Origin: an uncultured Sphingopyxis sp.
GTDB taxonomy: Bacteria > Pseudomonadota > Alphaproteobacteria > Sphingomonadales > Sphingomonadaceae
NCBI RefSeq assembly: GCF_900078365.1
Contig: NZ_LT598653.1
Location: forward strand, 124,001-188,000
Direction of reading: 5' to 3'
Length of the DNA stretch: 64,000 nucleotides
A program made the position numbers and the translations under genes. The notes beneath the pieces are model-generated. The model was given only the letters and a program-made list of their open reading frames with translations, made no database searches and was not told where the DNA came from. Positions within the stretch are counted from its first letter, which is position 1; each line of letters begins with the position of its first letter. This document shows positions 19,156 through 27,367 of this stretch, piece after piece.

Positions 19156-20637
19156 ATGACATCCAGCTCATCGCAAGACGCCACCGACCCCGCCGCGCTC
19201 GTCGACGACATCATCGCCGAACTTCAAACCGCGTTCCGCACGTCGGTCTCCAACCTCAAATCGGCGATCGCCGCCTATGTCCGCGACCGCACGCTGCCGC
19301 CGGCCGATGCCGCCGCGACCGGCCTGTTCGACTATCCCGCCATCCGCCTCGTCACCACCGGCGAGCAGCGCGAGGGGCAAAAGGGGCATAATCTCTCCTT
19401 CGGCCGCTTCGAGCGCGCGGGCATCTTCGAAACCACGGTGACGCGCCCCGACCTCTTCGCCGATTATCTTCGCGACCAGCTGATGCTCCTCGCGCGCCAC
19501 TATGACATCACGCTTGAGGTGAAGCATACGGGCCAGCAGATTCCCTTCCCCTATGTGCTCGACGCGAGCGACGGGTCGGACATGGGCGGCGTCACCCCGC
19601 TCGAGCTCGCGCGCCATTTCCCGACCACCGAACTTGCCGACATCGGCGACGAGCTCGCCGACGGGCTGTTCGGTCAGGACCCCGCCGCATCGCAGCCGCT
19701 CGCCTTGTTCGACGCGCTGCGCACCGATTTCAGCCTCGCGCGCCTGCGGCATTACACCGGCACCGCGCCCGAGCATTTTCAACGCTACATCCTTTTCACC
19801 AACTATCACCGCTATGTCGACGAATTCGTCGCTTGGGCGGGGGCGCAGGTCGGGCAGGGGCGCTATACCGCGCTCGCGGGCGCCGCCGGCCTCTATGTCG
19901 ACCAGCCCGGCGTCAACGCCAGCGCACTCGTCGCCGACAGCGCGTGGCGGCGGCACCAGATGCCCGCCTATCACCTGATCGCCCCCGATGGCGGCGGCAT
20001 CACGCTCGTCAATATCGGCGTCGGCCCATCGAACGCGAAGACGATCTGCGACCATCTCGCGGTGCTGCGTCCCGAAGCATGGTTGATGATCGGCCATTGC
20101 GGCGGCTTGCGCCCGAGCCAGCGGATCGGCGATTACGTCCTTGCGCACGCCTATCTGCGCGACGATCATATCCTCGACGCGGTGCTGCCCGTTGAAATCC
20201 CGATTCCGCCGATCGCCGAAGTGCAGGTCGCGCTCGCGACCGCCGCCGAAAGCGTCTCTGGCACCAGCGGCGCCGACCTCAAGAAAAGGATGCGCACCGG
20301 CACGGTCGTCACCACCGACGACCGCAATTGGGAGCTGCGCTATACCGACAGCGCGCTGCGCTTCTCGCAGTCGCGCGCGATCGGCATCGATATGGAGAGC
20401 GCGACGATCGCCGCGCAGGGCTATCGTTTCCGCGTCCCCTATGGCACCTTGCTCTGCGTTTCCGACAAGCCGCTCCACGGCGAGCTCAAGCTGCCCGGAC
20501 AGGCGAACCGCTTCTACGAGGAGGCGATCGCCGCCCACCTCCAGATCGGCATCCGCGCGTGCGAGACGATGCGCGACGAGGGCGCCAAGCTCCACAGCCG
20601 CAAACTCCGCGCCTTCAACGAGCCGCCGTTCCGGTAA
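19156..20637 (+). CDS. amn: AMP nucleosidase
   Basis: 493 residues. Splits AMP into adenine and ribose 5-phosphate, adjusting the adenylate pool. It has the N-terminal AMP-nucleosidase-specific domain and the C-terminal phosphorylase-type fold (LVNIGVGPSNAKTICDHLA, MIGHCGGLRPSQ, and the substrate-binding DMESATIAAQGYRF). The length matches the family (about 480). The ATG at 19156 opens MTSSSSQDATD; no strong ribosome site is seen. Genes on both sides are separated by repeats, so it is probably transcribed alone. Confidence 0.95.
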   Translation: MTSSSSQDATDPAALVDDIIAELQTAFRTSVSNLKSAIAAYVRDRTLPPADAAATGLFDYPAIRLVTTGEQREGQKGHNLSFGRFERAGIFETTVTRPDLFADYLRDQLMLLARHYDITLEVKHTGQQIPFPYVLDASDGSDMGGVTPLELARHFPTTELADIGDELADGLFGQDPAASQPLALFDALRTDFSLARLRHYTGTAPEHFQRYILFTNYHRYVDEFVAWAGAQVGQGRYTALAGAAGLYVDQPGVNASALVADSAWRRHQMPAYHLIAPDGGGITLVNIGVGPSNAKTICDHLAVLRPEAWLMIGHCGGLRPSQRIGDYVLAHAYLRDDHILDAVLPVEIPIPPIAEVQVALATAAESVSGTSGADLKKRMRTGTVVTTDDRNWELRYTDSALRFSQSRAIGIDMESATIAAQGYRFRVPYGTLLCVSDKPLHGELKLPGQANRFYEEAIAAHLQIGIRACETMRDEGAKLHSRKLRAFNEPPFR

Positions 20638-20657
20638 CGGGCGGTAGCGGACATTGT

Positions 20658-20774
20658 CTCCCCTCCCGCAAGCGGGAGGGGTCGGGGGTGGGCAGCGACG
20701 TTGCGATTGCCCACCCCGCTGCAACTAGCGAACAAGTTCGCAAGTTTCGCTGCCCCTCCCGCTTGCGGGAGGGG
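20658..20774. repeat. Intergenic palindromic element, family 1
   Basis: About 117 bp, essentially the reverse complement of the copy at 18189-18303, located between the convergent amn and SRPBCC genes. Confidence 0.9.
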
Positions 20775-20847
20775 AAAACAGCTCAACTCTTAAACGTCGC
20801 TAATCCACCCCAAAACGGACATCCAGACCGACCAGGGGCGGGGCGCG

Positions 20848-21330
20848 TCACACATACATGCCCTCGCGCAGGTTGATGCCATGCTCGATCCACGCTTTCA
20901 GCGCGCAGAGCATCTGCGACCAGCCCTGGCAATTGCCGTAGGAGGCGCCGAGCGCGCCCTGATTCTCGCGCCAGCCTTCTTCAGCGATTTCGACGAGCGT
21001 GCGCCCGTCGTCGAGCGCCTTGAAGCGCATCGTCACGCGGGTGCGGTAATCGGCCTCCTTCGGCTCGCTACCCTCGACATTGTGCGCCTCGCCCTCGCTC
21101 GCCTGCCATTCGAGGACGATCTTCTCGTCCTCTACGACCTCGATCACCCAGACCGGAAAAGCGCCGGGAAAGTCGTGGAAGTCCCATGTCACCGTCGCGC
21201 CCGTCTCGATCCGGCCCTTGGCGCCGCCCGTGGTGAAATAGTTCGACAGCTTCGCGGGGTCGGCGACCGCCTCGAACACCTCACGCACCGGCTTCGCGAT
21301 CCGCGCCGCGACCCTGAATTTCAGCTCCAT
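20848..21330 (-). CDS. SRPBCC/AHSA1-domain protein
   Basis: 160 residues. The START-like fold of the activator-of-Hsp90-homologue family: KFRVAARIAKPVREVFEAV at the start, a central WDFHDFPGAFPVWVIEV, and a C-terminal helix ending in WSQMLCALKAWIEHG. Family members bind small hydrophobic ligands; the ligand is unknown. A good ribosome site (GGAGA) lies before the ATG. It diverges from an ArsR-family gene, a common pairing in which the ArsR protein represses both. Confidence 0.88.
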   Translation of the reverse strand: MELKFRVAARIAKPVREVFEAVADPAKLSNYFTTGGAKGRIETGATVTWDFHDFPGAFPVWVIEVVEDEKIVLEWQASEGEAHNVEGSEPKEADYRTRVTMRFKALDDGRTLVEIAEEGWRENQGALGASYGNCQGWSQMLCALKAWIEHGINLREGMYV

Positions 21331-21360
21331 GTCGATTCTCCGCTTGAGTCGCGCTCTATT

Positions 21361-21380
21361 ATGTTATAAATTTATAACAT
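21361..21380. promoter_or_regulatory. Perfect 20-bp palindromic operator overlapping the arsR-type start codon
   Basis: ATGTTATAAATTTATAACAT is its own reverse complement. It sits in the 48-nt space between the divergent SRPBCC and ArsR-family genes, and its last two bases are the A and T of the ArsR ATG (21379-21381). Size, symmetry and place fit an ArsR dimer operator used for autorepression. Confidence 0.8.
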
Positions 21381-21705
21381 GTCAATTCACGATCAGTTCG
21401 ACGCAACTTTCAAGGCGCTCGCCTCGCCGATCCGGCGGCAGATATTGGACGACCTCAAGGATCAGCCGCTCACGACCGGGATGCTGTGCAGCCATTTCGC
21501 CGACATCGACCGCTGCACGGTGATGCAGCATCTGAAGGTGCTGGAGGACGCCGGGCTCGTCATCGCCGAGCGCCGCGGCCGCGAACGCTGGAATCATCTC
21601 AACGCGATGCCGATCCAGGACATCCACGACCGCTGGATCGGCCCGCACGCGGCGGCGGCGAGCGCGCGGCTCGCGCGGTTCAAACAGTCGGTGGAGGCGG
21701 AGTGA
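21379..21705 (+). CDS. ArsR-family winged-helix transcriptional regulator
   Basis: 108 residues. Winged helix with the ASPIRRQILDDL first helix, the recognition helix around DRCTVMQHLKVLEDAGLV (about 45-62) and the wing IAERRGRERW. The canonical ELCVC metal site of ArsR/SmtB is absent; C37 and C46 are present but not in that arrangement, so a metal response is not implied. There is no ribosome site before the ATG because a palindrome fills that space, suggesting a leaderless or very short-leader mRNA. It probably represses itself and the divergent SRPBCC gene. Confidence 0.9.
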   Translation: MSIHDQFDATFKALASPIRRQILDDLKDQPLTTGMLCSHFADIDRCTVMQHLKVLEDAGLVIAERRGRERWNHLNAMPIQDIHDRWIGPHAAAASARLARFKQSVEAE

Positions 21706-21739
21706 TGCGGGGCGGTGACGGGGAATGGCCTGTATCGGC

Positions 21740-21862
21740 CGTTGAGCATCTCATAACTTCGTCATTCCCGCGAAAGCGGGAACCAGCCGACGCACGCTCT
21801 AGGTTCCCGCTTTCGCGGGAATGACGAAGGTTGGGAATGGCCTCTTCCTAGCCCAAAGCCGA
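21740..21862. repeat. Intergenic palindromic element, family 2 with extended flanks
   Basis: The core (21758-21829) is two CATTCCCGCGAAAGCGGGAA hairpins facing each other. Similarity to the copy around 36925-37072 extends outside the hairpins: GTTGAGCATCTCATAACTTC on the left, and TTGGGAATGGC followed by CCAAAGCCGA on the right. The repeat unit is therefore about 120-145 bp. Confidence 0.85.
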
Positions 21863-21880
21863 TATTTGCGCTCGCGCATA

Positions 21881-21910
21881 AAGGGCCGGGGAGTCGCCTC
21901 CCCGGCCCTT
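21881..21910 (-). terminator. Rho-independent-like terminator of the M2 peptidase gene
   Basis: Perfect 13-bp stem AAGGGCCGGGGAG / CTCCCCGGCCCTT with a TCGC loop, 21 nt after the stop of the minus-strand M2 peptidase. On that strand the stem is followed by TTTATG, a short T tract. Confidence 0.8.
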
Positions 21911-21931
21911 GTCACATCGCCGCAACCGCGA

Positions 21932-23770
21932 TCACCACCCCGACGGCTTGCCCTTATTCTGTTCGTCGAGCCATTTTTTCAGCGGCGCGAAATAGTCGGC
22001 CATCGCCTTGCCCGACATTTCGCGGCTACCGGTGAAGGCTTGCAGCGCGTCGGGCCATGGCTTCGACGCGCCCATTTCGAGCATCGCGTTCAATTTCGCG
22101 CCGACCTGTTTGTTGCCATAGAAGGAGCAGCGGTGGAGCGGCCCCTTCCAGCCCGCCTGCTTGCACGCCGCCTGATAGAATTGGAACTGCAGCACGCGCG
22201 CGAGGAAATAGCGCGTGTAGGGCGTGTTGCCGGGGATGTGGAACTTCGCACCCGCGTCGAACGCGTTCGCTGGGCGCTCGCCCGGCGGGACGATGCCCTG
22301 ATATTGGGTGCGCAGCTCGGTCCACGCCTTGTTATAGTCGGCGGGCTGGATGGAGCCGTCGAAGACGCCCCAGCGCCAGCGGTCGACGAGCAGGCCGAAG
22401 GGCAGGAAGGCGACCTTGTCCATCGCCTGCCGGAGCAGGAGGCCGATGTCCTTGTCGGCGCTCGGCACCTTCGCCTTGTCGAGCAGGCCGATGTCGACGA
22501 GATATTGCGGGGTGATTGACAGCGCGACAAAATCGCCGATCGCCTCGTGGAAGCCGTCGTTCGCGCCGTTGAGGTAGAGGAACGGCTGCTTGTTATAGGC
22601 GCGCTGGTAATAATTGTGGCCGAGCTCGTGGTGGATCGTGATGAAGTCGTCGGCGTTCACCTTGATGCACATCTTGATGCGGATGTCGTCCTTGTTGTCG
22701 ACGTCCCATGCCGAGGCGTGACACACGACCTCGCGGTCGGCGGGCTTCAGGAACTGGCTGCGCTTCCAGAAGGTTTCGGGCAGCGGCGCCATGCCGAGCG
22801 ACGAATAGAAATTCTCGCCCGCCTTGACCATGTCGAGCGGCGTCTTGCCCTGCGCGGTCAGGAGGTCGCCGATGTCGTAACCGAGATCGCCGGTGCCCGC
22901 GGGCGCGACGAGCGGATAGATATTGCCCCATTCCTGCGCCCACATGTTGCCGAGCAGGTCGGCGCGGATCGGGCCGGTCTTCGGCTGCACCGCGTCGCCA
23001 TATTTCTCGTTCAATTTCCAGCGGACATAGGTGTGGAGCGCGACATAGAGCGGCTTCATGTCCTGCCAGATCTTCTCGGTCAGCTTGGCGAATTCCTCGG
23101 GTGGCATGTCGTAGCCCGAGCGCCACATCGCGCCGGTGTCGGCGAAACCCAGCTCCTTCGCGCCCTCATTCGCGATGGTGACCATGCGCGCATAATCGTC
23201 CTTCATCGGCGCGCCGACCTTGTCGTGCCAGCTCGTCCACATTTCTGCGAACTGCGCGGGCGTGTTCTGAAGGTTGCCCATCTCGGCCTCGATGTCCGAC
23301 CCCGAGATTTCCTTCCCATTGAGCGTGCCGCGGCCCTTGCCATATTGCGACTGCAGGTCGGTCGCGATCGTGTTGAGCTCGGTCGCGGCGCCCGGCGTCG
23401 TCGGCGCGGGCAGCACGATGCCGTTGCGCAAGATGTCGAGCTTGCGCTTCGTATCGGCGCTGAGCCCCGGCACATTCATATATTGGGCCGCTTCGAGTGC
23501 ATATTTGACCGACTTTTCGGTGCCGACCGCGTTGATCCGCGCCGCCATCGCGTCGGTGTCCTCGGTGATATAGGTCGAATTGACCCAGTTCACCTGGCTC
23601 GCCTCGACCGTATAGTCGAACAGATCCTTCTCTACCCCGGCGATAAAGGCATCGGCGTCGGCGGCTGTAGGGGCGGCGGTGGGAGCAGCGGCGGGCGCCG
23701 CTTGCGCAAGGGCGGGGGTGGCCACCGCGAGCGACAGGGCAAGCGACAGCGTCGAAATCATGGCTTTCAT
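21932..23770 (-). CDS. M2 family zinc dipeptidyl carboxypeptidase (ACE-like), exported
   Basis: 612 residues with a cleavable signal peptide (MKAMISTLSLALSLAVATPA, cut near ALAQA). The gluzincin motif is H381-E382-L-G-H385 in IHHELGHNYYQ. Overall similarity is to peptidyl-dipeptidase A, the family of animal angiotensin-converting enzyme, with characteristic tracts such as LLGNMWAQEW and FLARVLQFQFYQAACK. It should remove C-terminal dipeptides from peptides in the periplasm. Single M2 domain of the normal bacterial length. AGAGGA lies before the ATG. A stem-loop terminator follows. Confidence 0.95.
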   Translation of the reverse strand: MKAMISTLSLALSLAVATPALAQAAPAAAPTAAPTAADADAFIAGVEKDLFDYTVEASQVNWVNSTYITEDTDAMAARINAVGTEKSVKYALEAAQYMNVPGLSADTKRKLDILRNGIVLPAPTTPGAATELNTIATDLQSQYGKGRGTLNGKEISGSDIEAEMGNLQNTPAQFAEMWTSWHDKVGAPMKDDYARMVTIANEGAKELGFADTGAMWRSGYDMPPEEFAKLTEKIWQDMKPLYVALHTYVRWKLNEKYGDAVQPKTGPIRADLLGNMWAQEWGNIYPLVAPAGTGDLGYDIGDLLTAQGKTPLDMVKAGENFYSSLGMAPLPETFWKRSQFLKPADREVVCHASAWDVDNKDDIRIKMCIKVNADDFITIHHELGHNYYQRAYNKQPFLYLNGANDGFHEAIGDFVALSITPQYLVDIGLLDKAKVPSADKDIGLLLRQAMDKVAFLPFGLLVDRWRWGVFDGSIQPADYNKAWTELRTQYQGIVPPGERPANAFDAGAKFHIPGNTPYTRYFLARVLQFQFYQAACKQAGWKGPLHRCSFYGNKQVGAKLNAMLEMGASKPWPDALQAFTGSREMSGKAMADYFAPLKKWLDEQNKGKPSGW

Positions 23771-23846
23771 GGGGTGCGTCCTCTGGATTGTTCTGGCTGC
23801 GCTCTCTGGCGCGATGCCGACAGCTTGGCGCGCGGCGGGAGCGGGG

Positions 23847-24599
23847 TCAAGCCGTGAGGAAAGCCGCGATCGCTTCGCCCAGTTCGGGTTGGGTCACGCT
23901 CGACATATGCGTGCCGGGGATCGCCGCGAGCCGCGCGTCGGGCAAGGCCGCGACCAGCTCTTCGGCCGAGCCATTATCCTGATCCTGCTCGCCGCATACG
24001 ACGAGCACCGGCATCGTCAGCGCCGCGAGCATCTCGGGCGTCGTGTCGGTGAAGCTGTCGAGCAGATGCTCCGCGGCGATGCGGTCGACCTTCATCGTCT
24101 TCATGAACTGGATCGACAGCCAGGTGTCGTCGCCGCGCTTCGCTGTTTCATATTCGGCGATCACCCGCTTGAAGAATTGCCCGCGCCGCTGCCAGCCCGC
24201 GAGACCCGCAAGTCCCATGCCGCCAAGGATCAGCCGCCGCGGCTTCATTCCCGCCACGACCGCGCGCGCGCTCGTCCGCGCGCCGAGCGAGAAGCCGCCG
24301 AGGTCGAAGGCGCTCAGGCCGAGGTGCGCGACCAGATCCTCAAGATCATGCACCAGCACATCGGGCGGATAATGCTCCTCTTCATGCGGCGCGTCGCTCG
24401 ACCCATGAACGCGCAGATCGGGCATGATCACGCGGTAGCCTTCGGTGGCGATGCGCGCCGCGGTGCCGAACTTGATCCAATTGACTTCGGCGGTCGAGAA
24501 AAGTCCGTGCAGCAGGACGACGGGAGCGCCTTCGCCCATTTCGCGCCACGCCAGCCGCACGCCGTCGCGCGCTTCGAAAAATGTCGGTTCGATGGTCAT
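23847..24599 (-). CDS. Alpha/beta hydrolase
   Basis: 250 residues, cytosolic. Canonical alpha/beta-hydrolase fold: oxyanion LLHGLF at about 29-34, nucleophile elbow GGFSLG with S104, acid in GEQDQDNG, and histidine in IPGTHMSSV. No lid features that reveal a substrate. It lies 76 nt upstream of the M2 peptidase on the same strand and could be co-transcribed with it, but the two have no obvious functional link. Confidence 0.92.
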   Translation of the reverse strand: MTIEPTFFEARDGVRLAWREMGEGAPVVLLHGLFSTAEVNWIKFGTAARIATEGYRVIMPDLRVHGSSDAPHEEEHYPPDVLVHDLEDLVAHLGLSAFDLGGFSLGARTSARAVVAGMKPRRLILGGMGLAGLAGWQRRGQFFKRVIAEYETAKRGDDTWLSIQFMKTMKVDRIAAEHLLDSFTDTTPEMLAALTMPVLVVCGEQDQDNGSAEELVAALPDARLAAIPGTHMSSVTQPELGEAIAAFLTA

Positions 24600-24697
24600 G
24601 GTGCCGCCTTACGCGCTCCGCGCGGGTTCGCGCAACCGAGCGCCGGGCGGCTCGACAACCGGTCCGGCCGTTTACGACCGATTGCGGCCTCTTATAT

Positions 24698-24777
24698 CGT
24701 CATCCCCGCGAAAGCGGGGACCCAGAGCGTGCGTAGGCCGATCCCGCACTGGTTCCCGCTTTCGCGGGAATGACGAG
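24698..24777. repeat. Intergenic palindromic element, family 2
   Basis: About 80 bp: CATCCCCGCGAAAGCGGGGA and CCCGCTTTCGCGGGAATGAC hairpins facing each other. The right flank AGAGAATGGCAG and CCCCAAAGC resembles the flank of the copies at 21740 and 36925, supporting a larger repeat unit. Confidence 0.85.
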
Positions 24778-24860
24778 GTAGAGAATGGCAGTTCTTCACC
24801 CCAAAGCACTCCTCCCTCCCTTTCGACAAACCAGGCCGGGACGACGATCTGGCGCTCGTC

Positions 24861-25508
24861 CTATCGCGGACGCAGCCCCTTCTGCTCCATGCGCCACTTT
24901 GCCATCTCGATCCGGTCCTGTCCGAAAAAGGGCTCGCCTTCGAACACGAGGGTCGGCACGCCCCAATGGCCCGCGATTTCGAGCGCGACCTGGTTGCCGG
25001 CGATTTCATTGTCGAGCGCCTCGGCGTCGCGCACCGCCTCTTCGTCGAGTTCGGCGAGGTCGAGCCCGGCGCGCTTCGCCGCGCCCGCCAGATGATCGCC
25101 CAAATGCCAGTCCTGCGCGCCGCCCCAGATTAGCTGCGCCGCCTCATGCGCGAAAGCGAGGCTCTTGCCGCGGCGCGAAGCCGCCTGCCCGAGCCGGGTG
25201 AGGCGATAGATATAGGGCTGCTCCGCCGCGATCTCGCGCGTCGCCACATTCTGGACGATCGGGTCGGGACGCGGCGGACCGAAGGGAATGCCATGGAACT
25301 GCGCGACGCGGATCATGTCGCGCATCGTGTAGCTCAGCCAATTGGGGTGATTGCGCTCGAAAAAGTCGGGCTGGCGGATCGCGAGCGGATAGACCGGGCG
25401 CAAATTGATCGTCAGGTCGTGGCTCGCGGCGAGCGCGCGATACCGCCCGATGGCAAGATAGCTGTACGGCGAGCGAAAGGACCAGAAAAGGTCGGCGGTC
25501 AGAGTCAT
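24861..25508 (-). CDS. DsbA-fold 2-hydroxychromene-2-carboxylate isomerase-like protein
   Basis: 215 residues. Thioredoxin-fold protein of the HCCA isomerase/GST-kappa group: FWSFRSPYSYLAIGRY at the N-terminus with the catalytic-type Ser in place of the DsbA CxxC, and WGVPTLVFEGEPFFGQDRI near the end. HCCA isomerases act in naphthalene-type ring degradation using glutathione, but no such pathway is nearby and many homologues have unknown substrates. An ATG ten codons upstream (25538) is possible; 25508 fits the fold start better. It is divergent from the marR-emrAB operon and may be under the same control. Confidence 0.88.
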   Translation of the reverse strand: MTLTADLFWSFRSPYSYLAIGRYRALAASHDLTINLRPVYPLAIRQPDFFERNHPNWLSYTMRDMIRVAQFHGIPFGPPRPDPIVQNVATREIAAEQPYIYRLTRLGQAASRRGKSLAFAHEAAQLIWGGAQDWHLGDHLAGAAKRAGLDLAELDEEAVRDAEALDNEIAGNQVALEIAGHWGVPTLVFEGEPFFGQDRIEMAKWRMEQKGLRPR

Positions 25509-25546
25509 CCCCACATCCTGCCCGAAAAATGGTGCCATGCAAGCAC

Positions 25547-25563
25547 TGTAAAGAAATTTTACA
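25547..25563. promoter_or_regulatory. Inverted repeat TGTAAA-N5-TTTACA, candidate operator
   Basis: TGTAAAGAAATTTTACA, a perfect 6-bp-arm palindrome in the 126-nt divergent region between the HCCA-isomerase-like gene and marR. It lies 39 nt upstream of the preferred minus-strand start (9 nt from the alternative one). Confidence 0.5.
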
Positions 25564-25602
25564 CCATATTCGAGACAGTTGCCAACCCCGCATGGCGATT
25601 GA

Positions 25603-25625
25603 ATATAGTAGCCACTGCTATTATA
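25603..25625. promoter_or_regulatory. Imperfect palindrome TAGTAG-N3-CTGCTA, candidate MarR operator
   Basis: AT-rich dyad (TAGTAGCCACTGCTA core, one mismatch) ending 10 nt before the marR ATG. Position and size suit autorepression by the MarR protein. No ribosome site is seen between it and the ATG. Confidence 0.5.
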
Positions 25626-25634
25626 TGCTGCGCT

Positions 25635-26081
25635 ATGAGCGAAACGGTCGGATTCTTGCTGAATGACACCGCGCGCCTGTTCCGGCGCGCGTTCAACGCG
25701 CGCACGCGTGACAGCGGCATCACCGCGCTGCAATGGCGGCTGATCACCTACCTCAAGCGCCACGAGGGCATAAGGCAGGGCCCGCTCGCCGAGCTGATCG
25801 AGGTCGAACCGATCACCCTGTCGCGGATGGTCGACCGGCTGGCCGAGGCCGGGCTGGTCGAGCGCCGCGCCGACCCCGCCGACCGCCGCGCCTGGCGGCT
25901 CTATCTGACGCTGCGCGCCCGCGAACTTCTGGGCGGGATGCGCGCCACCGCCGACGCGCTCAACGCCGAAGCGACCGAAGGGCTGAGCGCCGCCGAGAGC
26001 GAACAGCTGATCGACCTTGTCGAGCGCGTCCGCGCCAACCTGTCCCGCCGCATATGCCAAAAAGAAAAAGAGACAATCTGA
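25635..26081 (+). CDS. MarR-family transcriptional regulator
   Basis: 148 residues. Winged helix with the MarR core TALQWRLITYLKRHEG, recognition helix LAELIEVEPITLSRMVDRL, and wing VERRADPADRRAWRLYLT. As the first gene of a marR-emrA-emrB operon it most likely represses the efflux pump until a ligand binds. The stop overlaps the emrA start (TGATG). Confidence 0.93.
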   Translation: MSETVGFLLNDTARLFRRAFNARTRDSGITALQWRLITYLKRHEGIRQGPLAELIEVEPITLSRMVDRLAEAGLVERRADPADRRAWRLYLTLRARELLGGMRATADALNAEATEGLSAAESEQLIDLVERVRANLSRRICQKEKETI

Positions 26082-27202
26082 TGGATCAGCTTTCCCCGTC
26101 CCGTCCGAAAGCCGAAGAGGCGATGCCCGCGAAGCGCGCGCCGAAGGCCGATCCGCTGCCGGACCCCGCGCCCGTCGCCGACGCCGCGCCCAAGGCGAGC
26201 TGGCGCACGCGGCTGTTGATGTTCGGGCTGCCCGCCCTGCTCGTCGCGGGCGGCGCCGGCTGGTGGCTGACGAGCGGCGGGTCGGTGTCGACCGACAATG
26301 CCTATGTCCAGATGGACAAGGTGTCGGTCGCGGCCGAGGTCGGCGGGCGGATCACCGAAGTTGCCGTCCGCGACGGCCAGCAGGTCGCGAAAGGGCAGTT
26401 GCTCTTCCGCATCGACGGCGAGCCCTATGCGCTGAGCGTCGCGCAGGCGACCGCGGCGATTGACGCCGCCCGGGTCGAGGTCGGCAATCTGGCGGCGAGC
26501 GCGAACACGTCGAGCGTCGACATCGCCGCGGCGCGCGAGGATGTGAAGTTCGCCCAGGTGACCTTCGACCGGCAGGCGGCGCTGATGGAAAAGGGCTTCA
26601 CCACCAGGGCAGCCTATGACGCGTCGCGCCACGCACTCAGCCAAGCACGCGAAAGCGTCCGCCAGGCCGAAGCCGCCGCCGCCGAAGCGCGCACCAAGCT
26701 CGCGGCGGGTCCGTCGAGCGGGATCAACCCGCAGGTGGAGGCGGCGCGCGTCCAGCGGTCGCAGGCGCAGGTGAACCTCGACCGGACGATAGTGCGCGCG
26801 CCGAGCGCGGGACGCATCGCGCAGTCGGACCGGCTGCAGGTCGGCCAGATGATGGTCGCGGGATTGCCCGCAGTGACGTTGGTCGACACCGCGCATCCGT
26901 GGGTCGAGGCCAATTTCAAGGAAACCGACCTTGCGAACATGCGCGTCGGCCAGCGCGCCGAAATCAGCTTCGACGCCTATCCGGGGCTGAGGGTGCGCGG
27001 CCATGTGCTGACGATCGGCGCGGGGACGGGCAGCGAATTTTCGGTGCTGCCGGCGCAGAACGCCACTGGCAACTGGGTCAAGGTGACGCAGCGCGTGCCG
27101 GTGCGGATCGCGTTCGACGAAAAGCCCGCGCGCGATATGATCGCGGGACTGTCGGCCGATGTGCGGGTGTTTACCGGCGGCGGTGCGGTTTCGGGGAAAT
27201 AG
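26081..27202 (+). CDS. emrA: HlyD/EmrA-type membrane fusion protein
   Basis: 373 residues. The periplasmic adaptor of a tripartite efflux pump. N-terminal Pro/Ala-rich cytoplasmic stretch, one membrane segment at about 44-62, lipoyl half (DNAYVQMDKVSVAAEVGGRI), coiled-coil hairpin (about 135-235), second lipoyl half (RTIVRAPSAGRI) and a beta-barrel with VEANFKETDLANMRVGQ. It would link the MFS pump EmrB to an outer membrane TolC-type channel, which is not encoded here. Confidence 0.93.
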   Translation: MDQLSPSRPKAEEAMPAKRAPKADPLPDPAPVADAAPKASWRTRLLMFGLPALLVAGGAGWWLTSGGSVSTDNAYVQMDKVSVAAEVGGRITEVAVRDGQQVAKGQLLFRIDGEPYALSVAQATAAIDAARVEVGNLAASANTSSVDIAAAREDVKFAQVTFDRQAALMEKGFTTRAAYDASRHALSQARESVRQAEAAAAEARTKLAAGPSSGINPQVEAARVQRSQAQVNLDRTIVRAPSAGRIAQSDRLQVGQMMVAGLPAVTLVDTAHPWVEANFKETDLANMRVGQRAEISFDAYPGLRVRGHVLTIGAGTGSEFSVLPAQNATGNWVKVTQRVPVRIAFDEKPARDMIAGLSADVRVFTGGGAVSGK

Positions 27203-27231
27203 GGTGACCTTGCCACTTTACCTGCTTCAGA

Positions 27232-27356
27232 CCCTCCCCTTCAGGGGAGGGCAGCGAGACTTGGCAGCTTGCTGCCTAGTCGTAGCGGGTGGGGGCCATC
27301 GGCCTTGCGCTATGTCGCGAGCCCCCACCCCAACCCCTCCCCTGAAGGGGAGGGGC
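27232..27356. repeat. Intergenic palindromic element, family 1, inside the emr operon
   Basis: About 125 bp, nearly identical in sequence to the copy at 4789-4913, lying between emrA and emrB. Its hairpins could reduce transcription of emrB relative to emrA. Confidence 0.9.
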
Positions 27357-27367
27357 TTTAGATAACC

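Noticed and set aside
24861..26060. A single long minus-strand protein spanning the isomerase and the MarR region
   Set aside because: Its first half is antisense to marR and lacks features, while the isomerase domain begins at 25508 and the MarR protein is clear on the other strand.
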